Below are positions 1 to 10,352 of a DNA stretch of 64,000 bases, in pieces (positions within the stretch are counted from its first letter, which is position 1; each line of letters starts with the position of its first letter). This DNA comes from Luidia sarsii (taxonomy: Eukaryota > Echinodermata > Asteroidea > Paxillosida > Luidiidae): NCBI GenBank assembly GCA_949987565.1, contig OX465102.1:8544512-8608511 (forward strand). Direction: 5' to 3'. The notes under the pieces were generated by a model. That model had not been told where the DNA came from, did not search any database, and saw only the letters and a list, made by a program, of their open reading frames with translations. The position numbers and the translations under genes were made by a program.

Positions 1-1948
1 ATGAGGTCCATGGCGACCCTCTCCATATTCCCTCCTACATCATACTGCTGGAGAGGTGCCACTCGTTTCTTGGGAGGTGACTTCCTCCGTGCACACTCAG
101 TGCAGCGTCGCAGACACGACCGAACATCTGCAGCAATGCCTGACCAAAAGTACCGCTGCTTGACTCGAGCCATGGTTTTCTTCAACCCTAAATGGCCACT
201 CAGCTGCCCACCGTGCAGCTCGTCTAAAACCCAACATCTGTACTTCTCAGGTAAAACTAGCAACCACCGAATTGATTTACCGTCCTCCGATTCCCACTTC
301 TTATGAAGGACCCCGTCACAGATGGTCAGCTGCTCCCAATATGACCAATACACCTTACTCGCTGGAGGCAGAGAAGAAATATCCTGCCACTTAGGGCGTT
401 CACACTCATTACCCTTAGCAGTCAATAGCCAACTCATAGTGACATCTGCCAACTGAGCCTCACGGAGGTCCTCATAACTTATCGCCGGTTGAACTGTCAC
501 AACTCTTGCCACAGGTCCTAGGGACTCCTCGGATATGCCGTCACTACTACGCCCACACTGCTTGCAGGGCAGTCTCGAGAGACTGTCTGCATTGGCGTGT
601 TTCTCGCCAGGTCGATGTTTGACCTCGATATCAAACTCCGATATCGTTTCAAACCATCGCGCACCTTAGACTTCGACGTGAGGGCGTGCAGAGGACTTGC
701 AATATCCGCAAAACCGCGTATAAACTTTCTGTAGTAGGACGCGAGTCCCAAGAAACTCCTCACCTCCCTGACCGATTTAGGGGTGGGCCACTCTGCCACG
801 ACTTTCATCTTAGCCGGGTCTGCGCTAACACCCTCTGCAGTAACTATATGCCCCAAGTAATTCACTGACCTCTGGAAGAGGTGACATTTGCTAGGTCGCA
901 CCTTTAACCCAGCCTTCCTGAGTCTGGAAAACACCTGTCTGAGACGCTCTATCTCTTCATCAAACGTCCTACCAAATACGATAACATCGTCCAGGTAAAT
1001 TAGGAGGGTCTCCCACTGTAGACCACTCGTCACCTTATCCATAAGGCGCTCAAACGTCGCTGGCGCATTAGCCAACCCAAATGGCATCACTTTACACCGG
1101 TAAAGCCCATTTCGCACTACGAACGTCGATTTCTGCTGCGCGTCCTCATCTAGTGGTACCTGCCAGTAACCGGACGCAAGGTCAAGTGTAGAGAACCATT
1201 GCGCACCACCCAGTGCATCTAAAGTGTCGTCTATTCGTGGGACTGGGTACGCGTCCTTGATAGTAGCAGCATTCAGGTTCCGATAGTCAACACACAGGCG
1301 CTGGGAACCATCTTTCTTCTTAACCAACACAATGTTGGCTGACCATGGACTATCTGACTCCTCAATCACTCCCCGGTCTTTCAAATCATTGACTTGACGC
1401 ATGATTTCCTTCTGATTACACACCGGGTGCCTTCTTGGTCTCTCCTTTATAGGCCTTGCTTCCCCCGTGTTGATAGAATGTTTCACAACACCGGTCCTGC
1501 CAAGATCCCAATCACCCTTCGAAAAGACGTCCTGAAACTCATTGAGACACTTCGTCACTTCCATGTGACGGGATGGGTCCAAGTTTGCGACCGCCCTCTC
1601 ATAAAGATCTCTCATATGTGTAGGGAGACCGTCCCCCACTTTCACATCCCTTACTAAAGGATCGGAGCTCACATTCACTGTGGATACTATCGCAGCTGTC
1701 GTACCAGCCCGAAGGACTCGTTTTTCTCTGCCCGGGTTAAAAACCCTCATCGGTATCGTGTCCGTTGACAAATCTACAAGTGCCCGGGCCATCATAAGGC
1801 CCCTCTGTGCAAGTTCTCCACCTCCCTCAACAGGTTCAACTAATAGTGGACCTCTCAGTCCCCTATCATCACCCAAAATAGCACCTCTAACCATCCGCAG
1901 TTGAAATAATGACTGCAATTTGTCACGGTTTTGGGGGGAAATGCACAA
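1..1948 (-). pseudogene. Ty3/gypsy pol fragment (gypsy-1): RT, deleted RNase H, integrase zinc domain
   Basis: Reverse transcriptase of a Ty3/gypsy LTR retrotransposon. The 476-codon frame (518-1948) starts in the linker after protease. It then shows the RT fingers and palm, the FSTLDLASGYWQVPL block, the catalytic YLDD box (LLIYLDDVIVFG) and the FLGLASYYRKFI connection block. Just after LHALT, near position 660, the frame jumps to the end of RNase H (RWFETISEFD, then HRPGEKHANADSLSR). This continues without a stop to the window edge through the integrase H2C2 zinc domain (LHGGQLSGHLGL, then CLRRCTECARRK at about 70-130). The RNase H catalytic core is missing and the frame shifts at the junction, so this copy is defective. 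Protease, gag and LTRs are not seen, and the integrase core lies outside the window. Confidence 0.93.
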
Positions 1949-2069
1949 GTAGAACTGTCGAATAATACTGTATGGTTCATTTTTGCAAAATAAAGATTGT
2001 GCATTTGAGAAACGTCAGACCCCTAAACTTTTTGAGAAGTTAACATAAAGAAATAGGATTCGCTAATCC

Positions 2070-2420
2070 TTACCATCTCCCACGTTGTCTTCCGCTTTCA
2101 TCATGTTGGAACAAGCCGAAAAATTTGGCATGGTGTTTAGCCATTACCCTGTCCAGGGACTTGTCAACTTCCATGCATTTATGTATTTTTTCTTTGAGAT
2201 CTGCGAGAATAACTTGGTGGGTATCATTGTCTTCAAGATGCAAGTAACTTGACAGAAACTCCTTGTAGCTGTCGAAGAAGATTATCTTGACTGCCCAGAG
2301 GGTTTTCCTATTGGCTTTGTCTTTGGCTTGATCTTCGTCCATACCATTGTCGATGTACTTCTCGTGTTTTTCATTCCACAAATCTTTGGTTGCTTCTGTA
2401 GCGGGACTGGGCAATGGACA
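2070..2420 (-). CDS. Downstream exon of an unknown C2H2-associated gene
   Basis: About 115 codons of charged, helical-looking protein ending at the stop near 2070. It begins after an AG acceptor (CGCTACAG) near 2416. The visible part includes KDLWNEKHEKYIDNGMDEDQ and later a stretch rich in K, D and H ending in FGLFQHDESG. It follows the C2H2 exon at 2990-3418 on the same strand, and I infer that the two belong to one gene. I could not fit a clean donor/acceptor phase between them, so the join is uncertain. No catalytic motif is recognised. Such multi-copy C2H2 proteins occur near virus-like elements in invertebrates, but nothing here ties this gene to the Polinton at 58-62 kb. Confidence 0.5.
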   Translation of the reverse strand, partial: CPLPSPATEATKDLWNEKHEKYIDNGMDEDQAKDKANRKTLWAVKIIFFDSYKEFLSSYLHLEDNDTHQVILADLKEKIHKCMEVDKSLDRVMAKHHAKFFGLFQHDESGRQRGRW

Positions 2421-2989
2421 ACATGAAATAAAAAGAACTAAACAGGATTTCAGGAGAATATACAATTACAATTTAATTAGGAACCCCAAAACGATCCCTA
2501 AGAGTAACAGAGTACGAATCAAAAATAAGGAAAAACAAACTTGAGACCCCAGAGCACAGAGTTTGAAAACTAGAGGAAACACAGCAGGAAATAAGGGCAA
2601 GGAAAGCAACTGGTGAAGGTTAAAGTAATGGAGGCAACTTACATCAAATCCCTTCAAGGCTTCAAGCCAAAACCACGCCCTCCACCTCCAGTCGACCCAA
2701 CTGCTGGACTCTCCCTCAAATTCCAGGCGTCCCCGGTTTTATATTGGGGCAAGAGCCTCTGCTCATGCAGGGATTATGTAAAGTGGGGATTAGGTGTAAG
2801 GAATTTAAAGGGCCCCCACTCCCACAATGAACTTACACACCCTGCACCCACAATGGGTTACTATACCCCTCGTCCCACAATGTCTCCTCCCACTCCTCAA
2901 TCCTCTGTGGCCTAAGCCATGCCCACAAGAGTGAAGTCCTCTGGACTCCTCCAAAATGGTTAAAATAGGGGTCTGGGAATGAAAATTCA

Positions 2990-3418
2990 CTACACTTCTT
3001 TGGCCGCTTCCAACCAGTCTTGGTAAGCGATATTATCTTCCAATTCAGAGCTGGACCCATCTTCTTCCGACAAGTCATCGTCAGTTTCTTCCTCTGATTC
3101 GTCATCACTGTCCTCTAAATCATCACAATCAGTTTCCTCTGATTCGTCATCACTCTCCTCTAAATCGTCACCATCAACCTTAGATTCAGTCCCGTTGCTG
3201 TCTGTTTCCGAATCCTGACATCTACGCCTTTTAAATTCTGGTTGATAATCTTCTACGTTAGAATTGGTAGATCGAAATGTGCCTCTGTTACGATCATCGT
3301 CAATGTCGTCCATTTTCGATTCACCCGCACCGTGTGCGTTTTCTTCATGTCTTCGAATGTTATATCGCCGACTATAGCTTTTGCTGCAATGATGACAACC
3401 GACTTCATCGAGGACCAA
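2990..3418 (-). CDS. C2H2 zinc-finger protein with acidic tract, exon
   Basis: The 142-codon frame opens with one C2H2 finger (CHHCSKSYSRRYNIRRHEENAH; Cys-x2-Cys and His-x4-His visible). A basic KRRR patch follows, then a long Asp/Glu/Ser tract with two repeats of a block like DDLEESDDESEETD. It ends in QDWLEAAKEV. One finger plus an acidic tail suggests a nuclear, nucleic-acid-binding protein, but no function can be assigned. The plus-strand frame over the same interval is its shadow. The exon may join the charged exon at 2070-2420. Confidence 0.6.
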   Translation of the reverse strand: MVLDEVGCHHCSKSYSRRYNIRRHEENAHGAGESKMDDIDDDRNRGTFRSTNSNVEDYQPEFKRRRCQDSETDSNGTESKVDGDDLEESDDESEETDCDDLEDSDDESEEETDDDLSEEDGSSSELEDNIAYQDWLEAAKEV

Positions 3419-3995
3419 TCAAATAAGGCGTTCCCCACAAACAAAGGAGAAAATCGCCGAGGAGTTCCCCTCCAACATCTGGAAAAACTTAGGAGCAAGA
3501 TTGATAATGAGGCCATCTTTCTCCATCGTAATTACTTGAGCATTACCCAAGAAGAGACTTCCCTGCTGCATCAACCCACGGGAAGCCATGAGGTAGCCTT
3601 TTCAGAAAGCCGTCTGCTCGATCTTATTCCGCAGTACGAGGAGGAAACGGCCGGAGACGCTTCGGCATCGCATCAACCACCTAGCCAGCCGTCTAATGCT
3701 CCGAATTCCTAAACAAGAAGCCCGCAGAAGATACAGGCCCAGCAAGAATCCATTCCACATGGATATCGACACCTTCCTCTGCATGACGAAGATGGGCTTG
3801 GGATTGTTCGTCTGAAGCGCTCCATCTCAGTATTCAAACCAAACGGCCCTTTTCAGGGCCACCACATTTTCGTCTGCCTGACCGTGGCTTTTCCGTGAGT
3901 ACTCAATCAAAACAGTCCTGTTCAGGACTAATCGTAACATGTATATATTTTTTACATGCATCGTCCATGCATCATCATTCCGATCGTCCCCCTAA
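3419..3995. other. No gene recognised
   Basis: This 577-base spacer separates the C2H2 exon from the left terminal repeat of the candidate giant element. It could hold the promoter or 5' end of the minus-strand C2H2 gene. I see no clear TATA box, repeat or conserved ORF. The plus ORF that runs through it is antisense to the C2H2 exon. Confidence 0.4.
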
Positions 3996-4009
3996 CCCTG
4001 ATAGCAGAC
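3996..4009 (+). repeat. Left terminal inverted repeat of candidate element
   Basis: CCCTGATAGCAGAC, matching the right end in inverse orientation at 13 of 14 bases. It is followed at once by CACTGGTAAAATTTACGTC, which starts the subterminal array. The dinucleotide before it is AA. Confidence 0.55.
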
Positions 4010-4945
4010 ACTGGTAAAATTTACGTCATTTTAACGTCTTTTACTCGTTATATCAAACGTCTTAATTACGTCAGACTCTTACGTCTTTAAGACGAGTTGC
4101 AACAGCACAACACGTAAAAATAAGACGTCATATTTTTACGTCAATTTAACGTCTTTTACTCGTTATATCAAACGTCTTAATTACGTCAGACTCTTACGTC
4201 TTTAAGACGACAGTTTGCAACAGCACAAGACGTCAAATAAGACGTCATATTTTTACGTAATTTTTACGTCTTTTACTCGTTATATTAAAACATCTTAATT
4301 ACGTCAGACTCTTACGTCTTTAAGACGACAGTTTGCAACAGCACAAGACGTCAAATAAGACGTCATATTTTTACGTCGTATTTGGTTGGAAAAAGACGTC
4401 GTTATGACGTTTTTAAGACCAGAAACAAGCTTTCAAACTGGTAAAAATCACGTCATTTCTAAGTCTTTTTGTCGTATTTTGACGTCATTTTGACGAGATA
4501 CTGGTAGAAAAAAGACGTCTTTATGACCTTTTAAAGACCAAATTCAAGACTAATGAATGGTAAATATCACGTAACTTTTACGTCTTTTCTGGTCGTGTTT
4601 GTCGTAATTTTTACGTCTTTCCTTGTCTTTGTCGTAATTTTTACGTCTTTCCTTGTCGTCTTTGTCGTCATTTTTACGTCTTTTCTGGTCATGTTTGTCG
4701 TAATTTTTACGTCTTTTCTCGTCGTGTTTGTCGTCATTTTTACGTCTTTTCTCGTCGTTTTTGTCATTTTTAGGTCTTTTCTCGTCGTGTTTGTCGTCAT
4801 TTTAACGTCTTTCCTTGACATGTTTGTCGTCATTTTACGTCTTTTCTCGCCGTGTTTGACGTCATTTTACAAGATGCTGGTAGAAAAAATGACATTTTTA
4901 AGACCAAATACAAGACTGTCGGACTGGTAAGAATCATGTCATATT
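4010..4945. repeat. Left subterminal repeat array (ACGTC-rich)
   Basis: The first part (about 4018-4380) is three copies of a 113-118-bp unit containing TTTTACGTC, ACTCGTTATAT, ACGTCTTTAAGACG and TTTGCAACAGCACAAGACG. The second part (about 4570-4870) is roughly eight copies of a 33-39-bp unit around TTTTTACGTCTTTTCTCGTC. ACGTC and its complement appear every few tens of bases in both orientations, a layout typical of transposase-binding subterminal regions of CACTA elements. The hydrophobic ORF and its antisense partner here are translations of the repeat, not genes. Confidence 0.8.
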
Positions 4946-4949
4946 TACG

Positions 4950-5433
4950 TCTTTCATCAATATGAGAAATAGTATAATTTACAATTAATTACAAAATGTG
5001 CAAAACGTTTCAAATAATCCTGATAACAACACGAAATTGCATTATTTTGCCTGGTATATGTCCATGTATACATAATATTGTCTGAAATGAAAGTCCTTAG
5101 TCAAATGGACGGAATAACCGGAGAAACTAAATAAAACAAAAAAATTATATAATATAGCACCTGATAAAAGATAGCTTTGACAAGGTTCATTTGAAACTAG
5201 CTTGACTTTGATGAAAGACAAAAAGGAATACATCACCATTTTGTATCAACAGGAAACAAAACAAAACCAAAACCAAATGAAGAATAGGCCTACAATATAA
5301 TAGACACAACAAATAGCATTTGGATAGATCGATAGCAGAAACGCAGTAACAAATCTGAATTTGTTTAGAAACTAAACAAAGAAGAAAGTAAAGGAAAAAA
5401 AGTAAACAAAAATAGATACATAGTACATGTACA
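4950..5433. other. No gene recognised
   Basis: AT-rich sequence between the left array and a MITE. No conserved ORF, repeat or RNA gene was seen; the 65-codon minus ORF has no recognisable features. Confidence 0.4.
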
Positions 5434-5651
5434 ATATGTGACCCGGCACAGCATAATGAGGAATAACCCCACTTTTGAGATTTTGAGATTTTCTAATGAT
5501 GTGAAAGCGTATACCAATAGCTTTTAAATGATATCAAAATATAATATCCTCTAATACTTAAAATTTCCGAAGATACTTTAACTTCAGGCGTTGTTTACTC
5601 AAAAAGTGTTTTGGTGGGATATTCCTCATGTCGTTGTGCCGGGTCACATAT
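5434..5651. mobile_element. MITE with 17-bp perfect terminal inverted repeats
   Basis: ATATGTGACCCGGCACA (5434-5450) is the exact reverse complement of 5635-5651. The inverted similarity continues inwards as AATGAGGAATA against TATTCCTCATG. GTACA stands on both outer sides, a possible 5-bp target duplication, although TGTACA is common in this genome. The 218-bp element has no coding capacity. The superfamily is not determined. Confidence 0.8.
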
Positions 5652-5714
5652 GTACAGTCTGCAATACATGTAGTGTAAATAAATAAGACTTAAGGATTTG
5701 CATGGTGGGTGAAT

Positions 5715-5941
5715 CAATATAGGAAGGTTTGCGGTGACACCATGTATCAGGTCTCTTAAAGGAAGAGGTGTGGTTCTGAAAAGAACCTGAGTGGTAACTC
5801 GACGTTTCGACCAGTATGCTCTGACCGTCATCAGGAGAATTCTCCTGATGACGGTCAGAGCATACTGGTGACACCTCTTGAACCACACCTCTTCCTTTAA
5901 GAGACCTGATACATGGTGTCACCGTAAACCTTCCTATATTG
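5715..5941. mobile_element. Fold-back (palindromic) element with hammerhead-like arm
   Basis: A long palindrome centred on GAATTC at 5837-5842. Each arm of about 100 bases runs from AATATAGGAAGG through ACACCATGTATCAGGTCTC and AAAGGAAGAGGTGTGGTTC towards the centre. The minus strand of the left arm (5801-5834) holds CTGATGA, a hairpin and GAAAC followed by GTC, the hammerhead ribozyme core order. The right arm lacks the GAAAC part. A half copy lies at 46379-46463, so this is a dispersed family. Confidence 0.8.
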
Positions 5942-6059
5942 ACATGTAGTGTACCATATTAAAAAAAAACTAGAGATTTATGTCTGTTGGCAAACAGAAC
6001 ATAACGCTTTTCCGCATCTGGTTCTCTTAAAAAAAAAAAAAATTGATGAAAACAAAATT

Positions 6060-6800
6060 GACATCAACGGGATTCGAACCCGTAACCTCCATTCCTAACC
6101 CAAAAAGCACGTGCATATTTTGTGCACAGTGTATGGGACATCATTATATTTTTCAAAAAATCATAATAATTCTGAACAATGGTCAATTCCAAACTTCCAA
6201 ACTCAGGATTTAGAATCTCTAGCCTAATAGCTAAATGCCCACTAAATTTCGAGACGATTGACCTTTGGCAAATATGTGTTTCAAAAACACGCATTTTGAT
6301 GACGTCACGATTGCGTTATGGCATTTTGGCCCCGGAGGGTGTTTCTAAACTACATCCCCAATAGATATTAACGAAAAAATGAAAAAAATCTCGCTCCGTT
6401 GGCCAAATATGCGCAATTGAATGTGAAAATCTGAAAAGTTTATGACCTCATTAATATTCATGAGATGACGTCACGATCAAATGAGGGCAATTTTGGGATA
6501 CACCTTTTCCCAACTTCGATATACTGCAAAATTGAAACCAAACTAAATTGTACTTTTGCTTTTATTGGAGTTTGAAATTTGCCCCTTTAAAGCGCTGTCA
6601 CGTGACACGTGATGACGTCATGAAGTTTTAAAGACAACTGTGCACAACTTCAACATGGGCTCTATGCATTTGCCAAGTTTGAAAAAAATCCAAGTGTGTT
6701 CAATGGCAAAAGTGCCTTCCTCAAAATCCCCGTGCTTTGTCTATGGGATTTTTCCGATAAGACGAAAAAAAAAAAACTAGAAACATACGTCTGTTGTAAC
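6060..6800 (-). repeat. Dispersed repeat family R, copy 1, with tRNA-like 3' half
   Basis: Shares long stretches with copies at 7280-8000 and, inverted, at 63250-64000. Landmarks are GTGTATGGGACATCATTATA, TCATTAATATTCATGAGATGACGTCACGATCAA and the TGACGTCA-bearing middle. At its left edge the minus strand reads GGTTCGAATCC, an exact match to the tRNA B box, in a T-arm context (CGGGTTCGAATCCCG). No matching 5' acceptor half is present, so it is not a tRNA gene but probably a tRNA-derived SINE-like or MITE-like repeat. The other edge has poly(A) and AG-rich tracts. Confidence 0.75.
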
Positions 6801-7279
6801 AGAACGTGTAGCTTTTCCTTTTTTTTCCCGAAGAAAGACCAAGTTGAAAATCTGAAAACCAATAGCACATGCATGATTACTACAGTACTTCCGGTCTGGA
6901 CCGGAGGAAAGGGTCACATGACATGAGGAAGGTCATGAAACCTAATTGGTCCCTGAAACTCCTCTCACATGCTATATGCGCTAGCAACAGCACAACAAGG
7001 GAGTTAACCATTAATTTAATATCGGGTTTTTTATTACCTCATTAATATTCATGAGATGACCTCATCATCATAATTATTGCAATATTTGGATACACTGTTG
7101 CCCAACTTAGATATATGCTAAATATCGATCCTGCGGGATCTAAGATCGTGGCGTGATTGCACATGCCAGGTTGGCCCTTTAAAGGGCGGTCACGTGACAA
7201 CTCAAGCACAAACAAACGAAAAAACCCACAGTTTTACTGTATATTGGTGTAAACCCCTTTTAGCATCGTTTTGATTGAG
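6801..7279. repeat. Spacer with a partial internal fragment of repeat R
   Basis: Bases 7020-7200 resemble the interior of repeat R (CATTAATATTCATGAGATGA, a TTTGGATACAC block, and a CCCTTTAAAG block followed by GTCACGTGAC). The rest holds nothing recognisable. This makes a tandem-like cluster of R fragments from 6.06 to 8.1 kb. Confidence 0.55.
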
Positions 7280-8130
7280 TTCATGAAGGTGGCAACTCTG
7301 TTTCGAACCTGTACCATCCATTCCTACCCCAAAAGGCACACCAACGTATCGTGCACAAAGTCTATGGGACTAAGAAATGATATTTAACAAATCATAATAA
7401 TTCAAAACAATGTTTAATCGGTTCCAAACTCAGGATTAAAGATGTCTAGCCCAATAGCTAACTGGCCACCAAATTTCGAGAAGATTGACCATTGGCTAAT
7501 ATGTGCTTTAAAATCACGCATTTTGATGACGTCACGATTGCGTCGTGACATTTTGTTCCCGGATGGTGTTTCTAAACTACATCCCCATTAGATATAAACG
7601 AAAAAATTAAAAAATGAAATTTTTTTTTCACTCCGTTGGCCAAATATGCTCAATTGAATGTTAAAATCGAAAAAGTTCATGACCTCATTAATATTCATTT
7701 GATGACGTCACGATCAAATGAGGGCAATTTTTGGATACACCTTTTCCCAACTAAGATATAGTGCAAAGTTGAAACCAAACGAACTTCAACTTTTGCTAAT
7801 AATGCAGTTTGAAATGTGCCCCTTTAAAGCACTGTCACGTGACCCGTGATGACGTCATGAAGTTTTCAAGACAACTGTGCACAACTTCAGCAAGGGTTCT
7901 ATGTAATTGCCAAGTTTGAAACAAATCCAAGTATGTTCAATGGCAAAAGTGCCCTCCACAAAATCCATGTGCTTTGTCAATGGGATTTTTCCGATAAGAA
8001 AAAGAAGAAGAAGAAGAAGAAGAAGACAAACAAAAAACATAACAACAGCAATACCTTTTCCGCTTCGCTGAAGCGTGCGGAAAAGCTAATCAGAACAATA
8101 ACAATAGCTTTTTCGCGGAGAAAAAGCTAA
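7280..8130 (-). repeat. Dispersed repeat family R, copy 2
   Basis: Same order of landmarks as copy 1: a degraded tRNA-like T-arm (TTTCGAACC near 7297), ATTCCTACCCCAAAAGGCAC, TGATGACGTCACGATTGCG and CACGTGACCCGTGATGACG. It ends in an (AAG)n microsatellite at about 7998-8028 and a CTTTTCCGC...GCGGAAAAG hairpin at 8054-8086. No protein is encoded. Confidence 0.75.
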
Positions 8131-8169
8131 AAATAACATTACAAGTTACAACACTGAACAGTACAGTAC

Positions 8170-8395
8170 TTTACCCCACCCTAAACCCCAAATCAAACCT
8201 ATCCCATCCCTCACCACAAAATCCAACCACGTATCTTGCACCCCATCATTCCTATACAACATGTACCATCATCCACCCCTATACATCCCCAACTCTGTTT
8301 TTTATTCCATCACCCTAATACTCTATCATCCCAAACATGCCCCAATCCACCCCTACCAACCCCATCCAACTCCAGTCTACTCCTCCTTGGTAAAT
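8170..8395. other. C-rich, G-depleted low-complexity segment
   Basis: About 225 bases made of A, C and T with only a handful of G residues on the plus strand, with many CCCAT, ACCCC and CATCC words. No ORF or exact tandem period is visible. It may be a decayed simple repeat. Confidence 0.5.
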
Positions 8396-8521
8396 GAACG
8401 TGTTAAGGAAGAAATGGGATGACAATGTGATTGTTGAGTATTTCAATGTACTGTACATGTTCGTGTACTATAATTATAGTATATATAAAAAAAGACGACA
8501 AGCATGGTGTTGACATATTAT

Positions 8522-8670
8522 TTACTCGGAAACTTCATCAACGTCCAAAGGTAGTTCCTGTGCTTTTTTGATTGTCTTTGGCAACCTTTGGTAAACATAT
8601 TTCAGATAGTGCTTAATGGCGCTCTCAACATCTTTGATTGTAGTGATTTGAACTTGGGCCCTCACAGCAT
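8522..8670 (-). CDS. DUF4806-like gene, last exon
   Basis: Read on minus after a good acceptor (TTATTCTTACAG at 8671), the exon encodes (N)AVRAQVQITTIKDVESAIKH and then about 30 residues to a TAA at 8522. The AV(R) start, the DVE..IK.(W)L.. pattern and the final basic residues resemble the end of DUF4806 domains. It pairs with the 10598-10824 exon, which opens the same domain. The central exon that would hold the glycine-rich part of the domain was not found. Two Penelope fragments now occupy the interval, so the gene may be broken. DUF4806 proteins have no established function that I know of. Confidence 0.5.
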
Positions 8671-8717
8671 CTGTAAGAATAAAGATTTCAAGGAATCATA
8701 AGCTACTTAAAAAAATC

Positions 8718-9730
8718 TTAAAATTTAGTGGGCCTGACGTTTCGATCTTAGCAGGACCTTTCTCAAAGGCAGAGTGACAAGGACCAAACAGATATATGTA
8801 CACGAAGGAAGGGGGGAAGAGTGAATAGGACACGGATGAGAAACAGAGGACAAAGAGTGAAGCTGGTAGGGAGAGATCAAAGGGAAGGGCAAGGAGTAGG
8901 GTAGGGATTAGTGAGAGGAGGGGGAAAGATCAAAGAGAAGGGCAAGGAGTAGGGTAGGGATTAGTGAGAAGAGGGGGAAAGATCAGAGAGAGAAGTGTGA
9001 AGGACTGAACTCAAAAGAAGGATTATCAGAAAGCTGCATGGTGTTAGTCATTACCCTCCTGGATGTTGAGACCATGTGGTTGAATAGCCTGAAAGCCAAA
9101 ACAGGCGAATTTAACATGGCATCAGCCAGACGATCTGAAGTGTGGAGAATATGGTGGTTTTCCTTAGTTATCTTCCTTGGGACCTGGTGGCTTTTGTTTT
9201 AGTGCCGAACTTCTGGGAATGGAATAGACTTTAGCAATGGAGTTCTTCACTTGGCGAGAACTATAGCCTCTAGCAACCAAGTTACTGGCCAATACACGTG
9301 TATGATGGCGAAAGTCAGACTCATTAAAACATGCGCCTCAATCTGAGGGCCTGGCTGTAAGCTATACCAGTCTTACAGTGTCTGGGGTGACAACTGGAGG
9401 AATGGAGATATTGATGAGTGTCGGTGGGCTTAGAATACAAGTCAGTAGTGAGAGTATTGAGGTCTTTCCGGACGGTGACGTCCAGAAAGTGGGTCTGCTG
9501 GAGAGACTGCTCCCATGTGAATTTGATGGTCAAAGAACGCATTCAAGCTGCTACTGTCCCTAGTCCAAATGAAGAACGGGTCATCTGCTGGCTTGATAAT
9601 GATGTCACCGCGGGAATGTAGAGTGTTGAGGGCAAGACGTTCTTCCCTAGGGAGATTGATGTGGGGCTTACGGGTAAGATGAGAGGAGTTGGAAACTTGA
9701 GAAAAACAAAAACACAGACAATTGAAACAT
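8718..9730 (-). mobile_element. Penelope-like element fragment PLE-1, internally deleted
   Basis: On minus, 9543-9700 has the RT N-terminal region (a NLPREERLAL block and IIIKPAD). It jumps near 9545 into 9324-9542, the RT C-terminal region (FLDVTVRKD, then SKPTDTHQYLHSSSCHPRHC). The thumb (SNESDF block) and basic linker follow, and then the pyrimidine-rich 3' region to AAAATTTAGTGGG at 8718. Compared with PLE-5 the GIY-YIG segment is absent: GTTGAATAG near 9090 joins directly to CCTGAAAGCC. The RT palm is also deleted. It is a non-autonomous derivative next to DUF4806 exons. Confidence 0.82.
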
Positions 9731-9942
9731 GCCCATCAGAATGGTCCAACTGATTATTAAGTGGAAATGTGGAACAGTACAATGGAACTGTCACTCTCCC
9801 CAAGGTGCCTATATAGACCATACTAATGCCTCTGTAAGACATCGATTATGGACTTCAGAGCTGCAAAGCTCTTCTTCGTGCCCCTCTGCCCCTTCCAGTT
9901 GTAAACAACCGCCACTTCAGGCTCCACCAGGCTCTTCATGAG
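9731..9942. other. Short spacer between two head-to-head Penelope fragments
   Basis: About 210 bases not matched to the other Penelope copies in the window. No convincing ORF. They could be Penelope 5' sequence or filler at the inverted junction. Confidence 0.3.
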
Positions 9943-10352
9943 GCCGTGAGAAAATGTGCATGAAGCGTCTTCGGACTATTCAACCACATGGTCTCAGCAT
10001 CCAGGAGGGTAATGACTAACACCATGCAGCTTTCTGATTATCCTTCTTTTGTGTTAACTCCTTCACACTTCTCTCTTTGATCTTTCCCCCTCTTCTCACT
10101 AATCCCTACCCTACTCCTTGCCCTTCCCTTTGATCTCACCCTACCAGCTTTACTCTTTGACCATTGTTTCTCATCCGTGTCCTATTCACTCTCTTCCCCT
10201 TTCCTTCGTGTGCATGTATCTGTGTTGTCCTTGTCACTCTGCCTTTAAGAAAGGTCCTGCTAGGATCGAAACGTCAGGCCCACTAACTTTTAAGATTTGC
10301 ATTTTGGTAATTAAGTCAGTCAGCAGTTTGCAACATTTTTGGTATATCACTT
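9943..10352 (+). mobile_element. Penelope-like element 3' end PLE-2
   Basis: Starts at CGTGAGAAAATGTG, the last codons of the GIY-YIG region. It continues through the conserved block with ATTCAACCACATGGTCT, the C/T-rich 3' region, the GGTCCTGCTAGGATCGAAAC hairpin near 10252-10272 and CAGGCCCACTAA. It ends with TTTGCAACATTTTTGGTATA. It is inverted relative to PLE-1, which gives a head-to-head pair. Confidence 0.8.

Noticed and set aside
3242..3712. 156-codon plus ORF opposite the C2H2 exon
   Set aside because: Antisense to a recognisable zinc-finger frame; no motifs of its own.
4553..4930. 125-codon plus ORF with repeated hydrophobic FTSFLVVFVVI units and its Lys/Thr-rich antisense
   Set aside because: Direct translation of the ACGTC tandem repeat; no start context, no homologous protein logic.
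6060..6100. Possible tRNA gene on minus (GGTTCGAATCC)
   Set aside because: Only the T-arm side is tRNA-like; no matching acceptor 5' strand or D-arm at the right distance.
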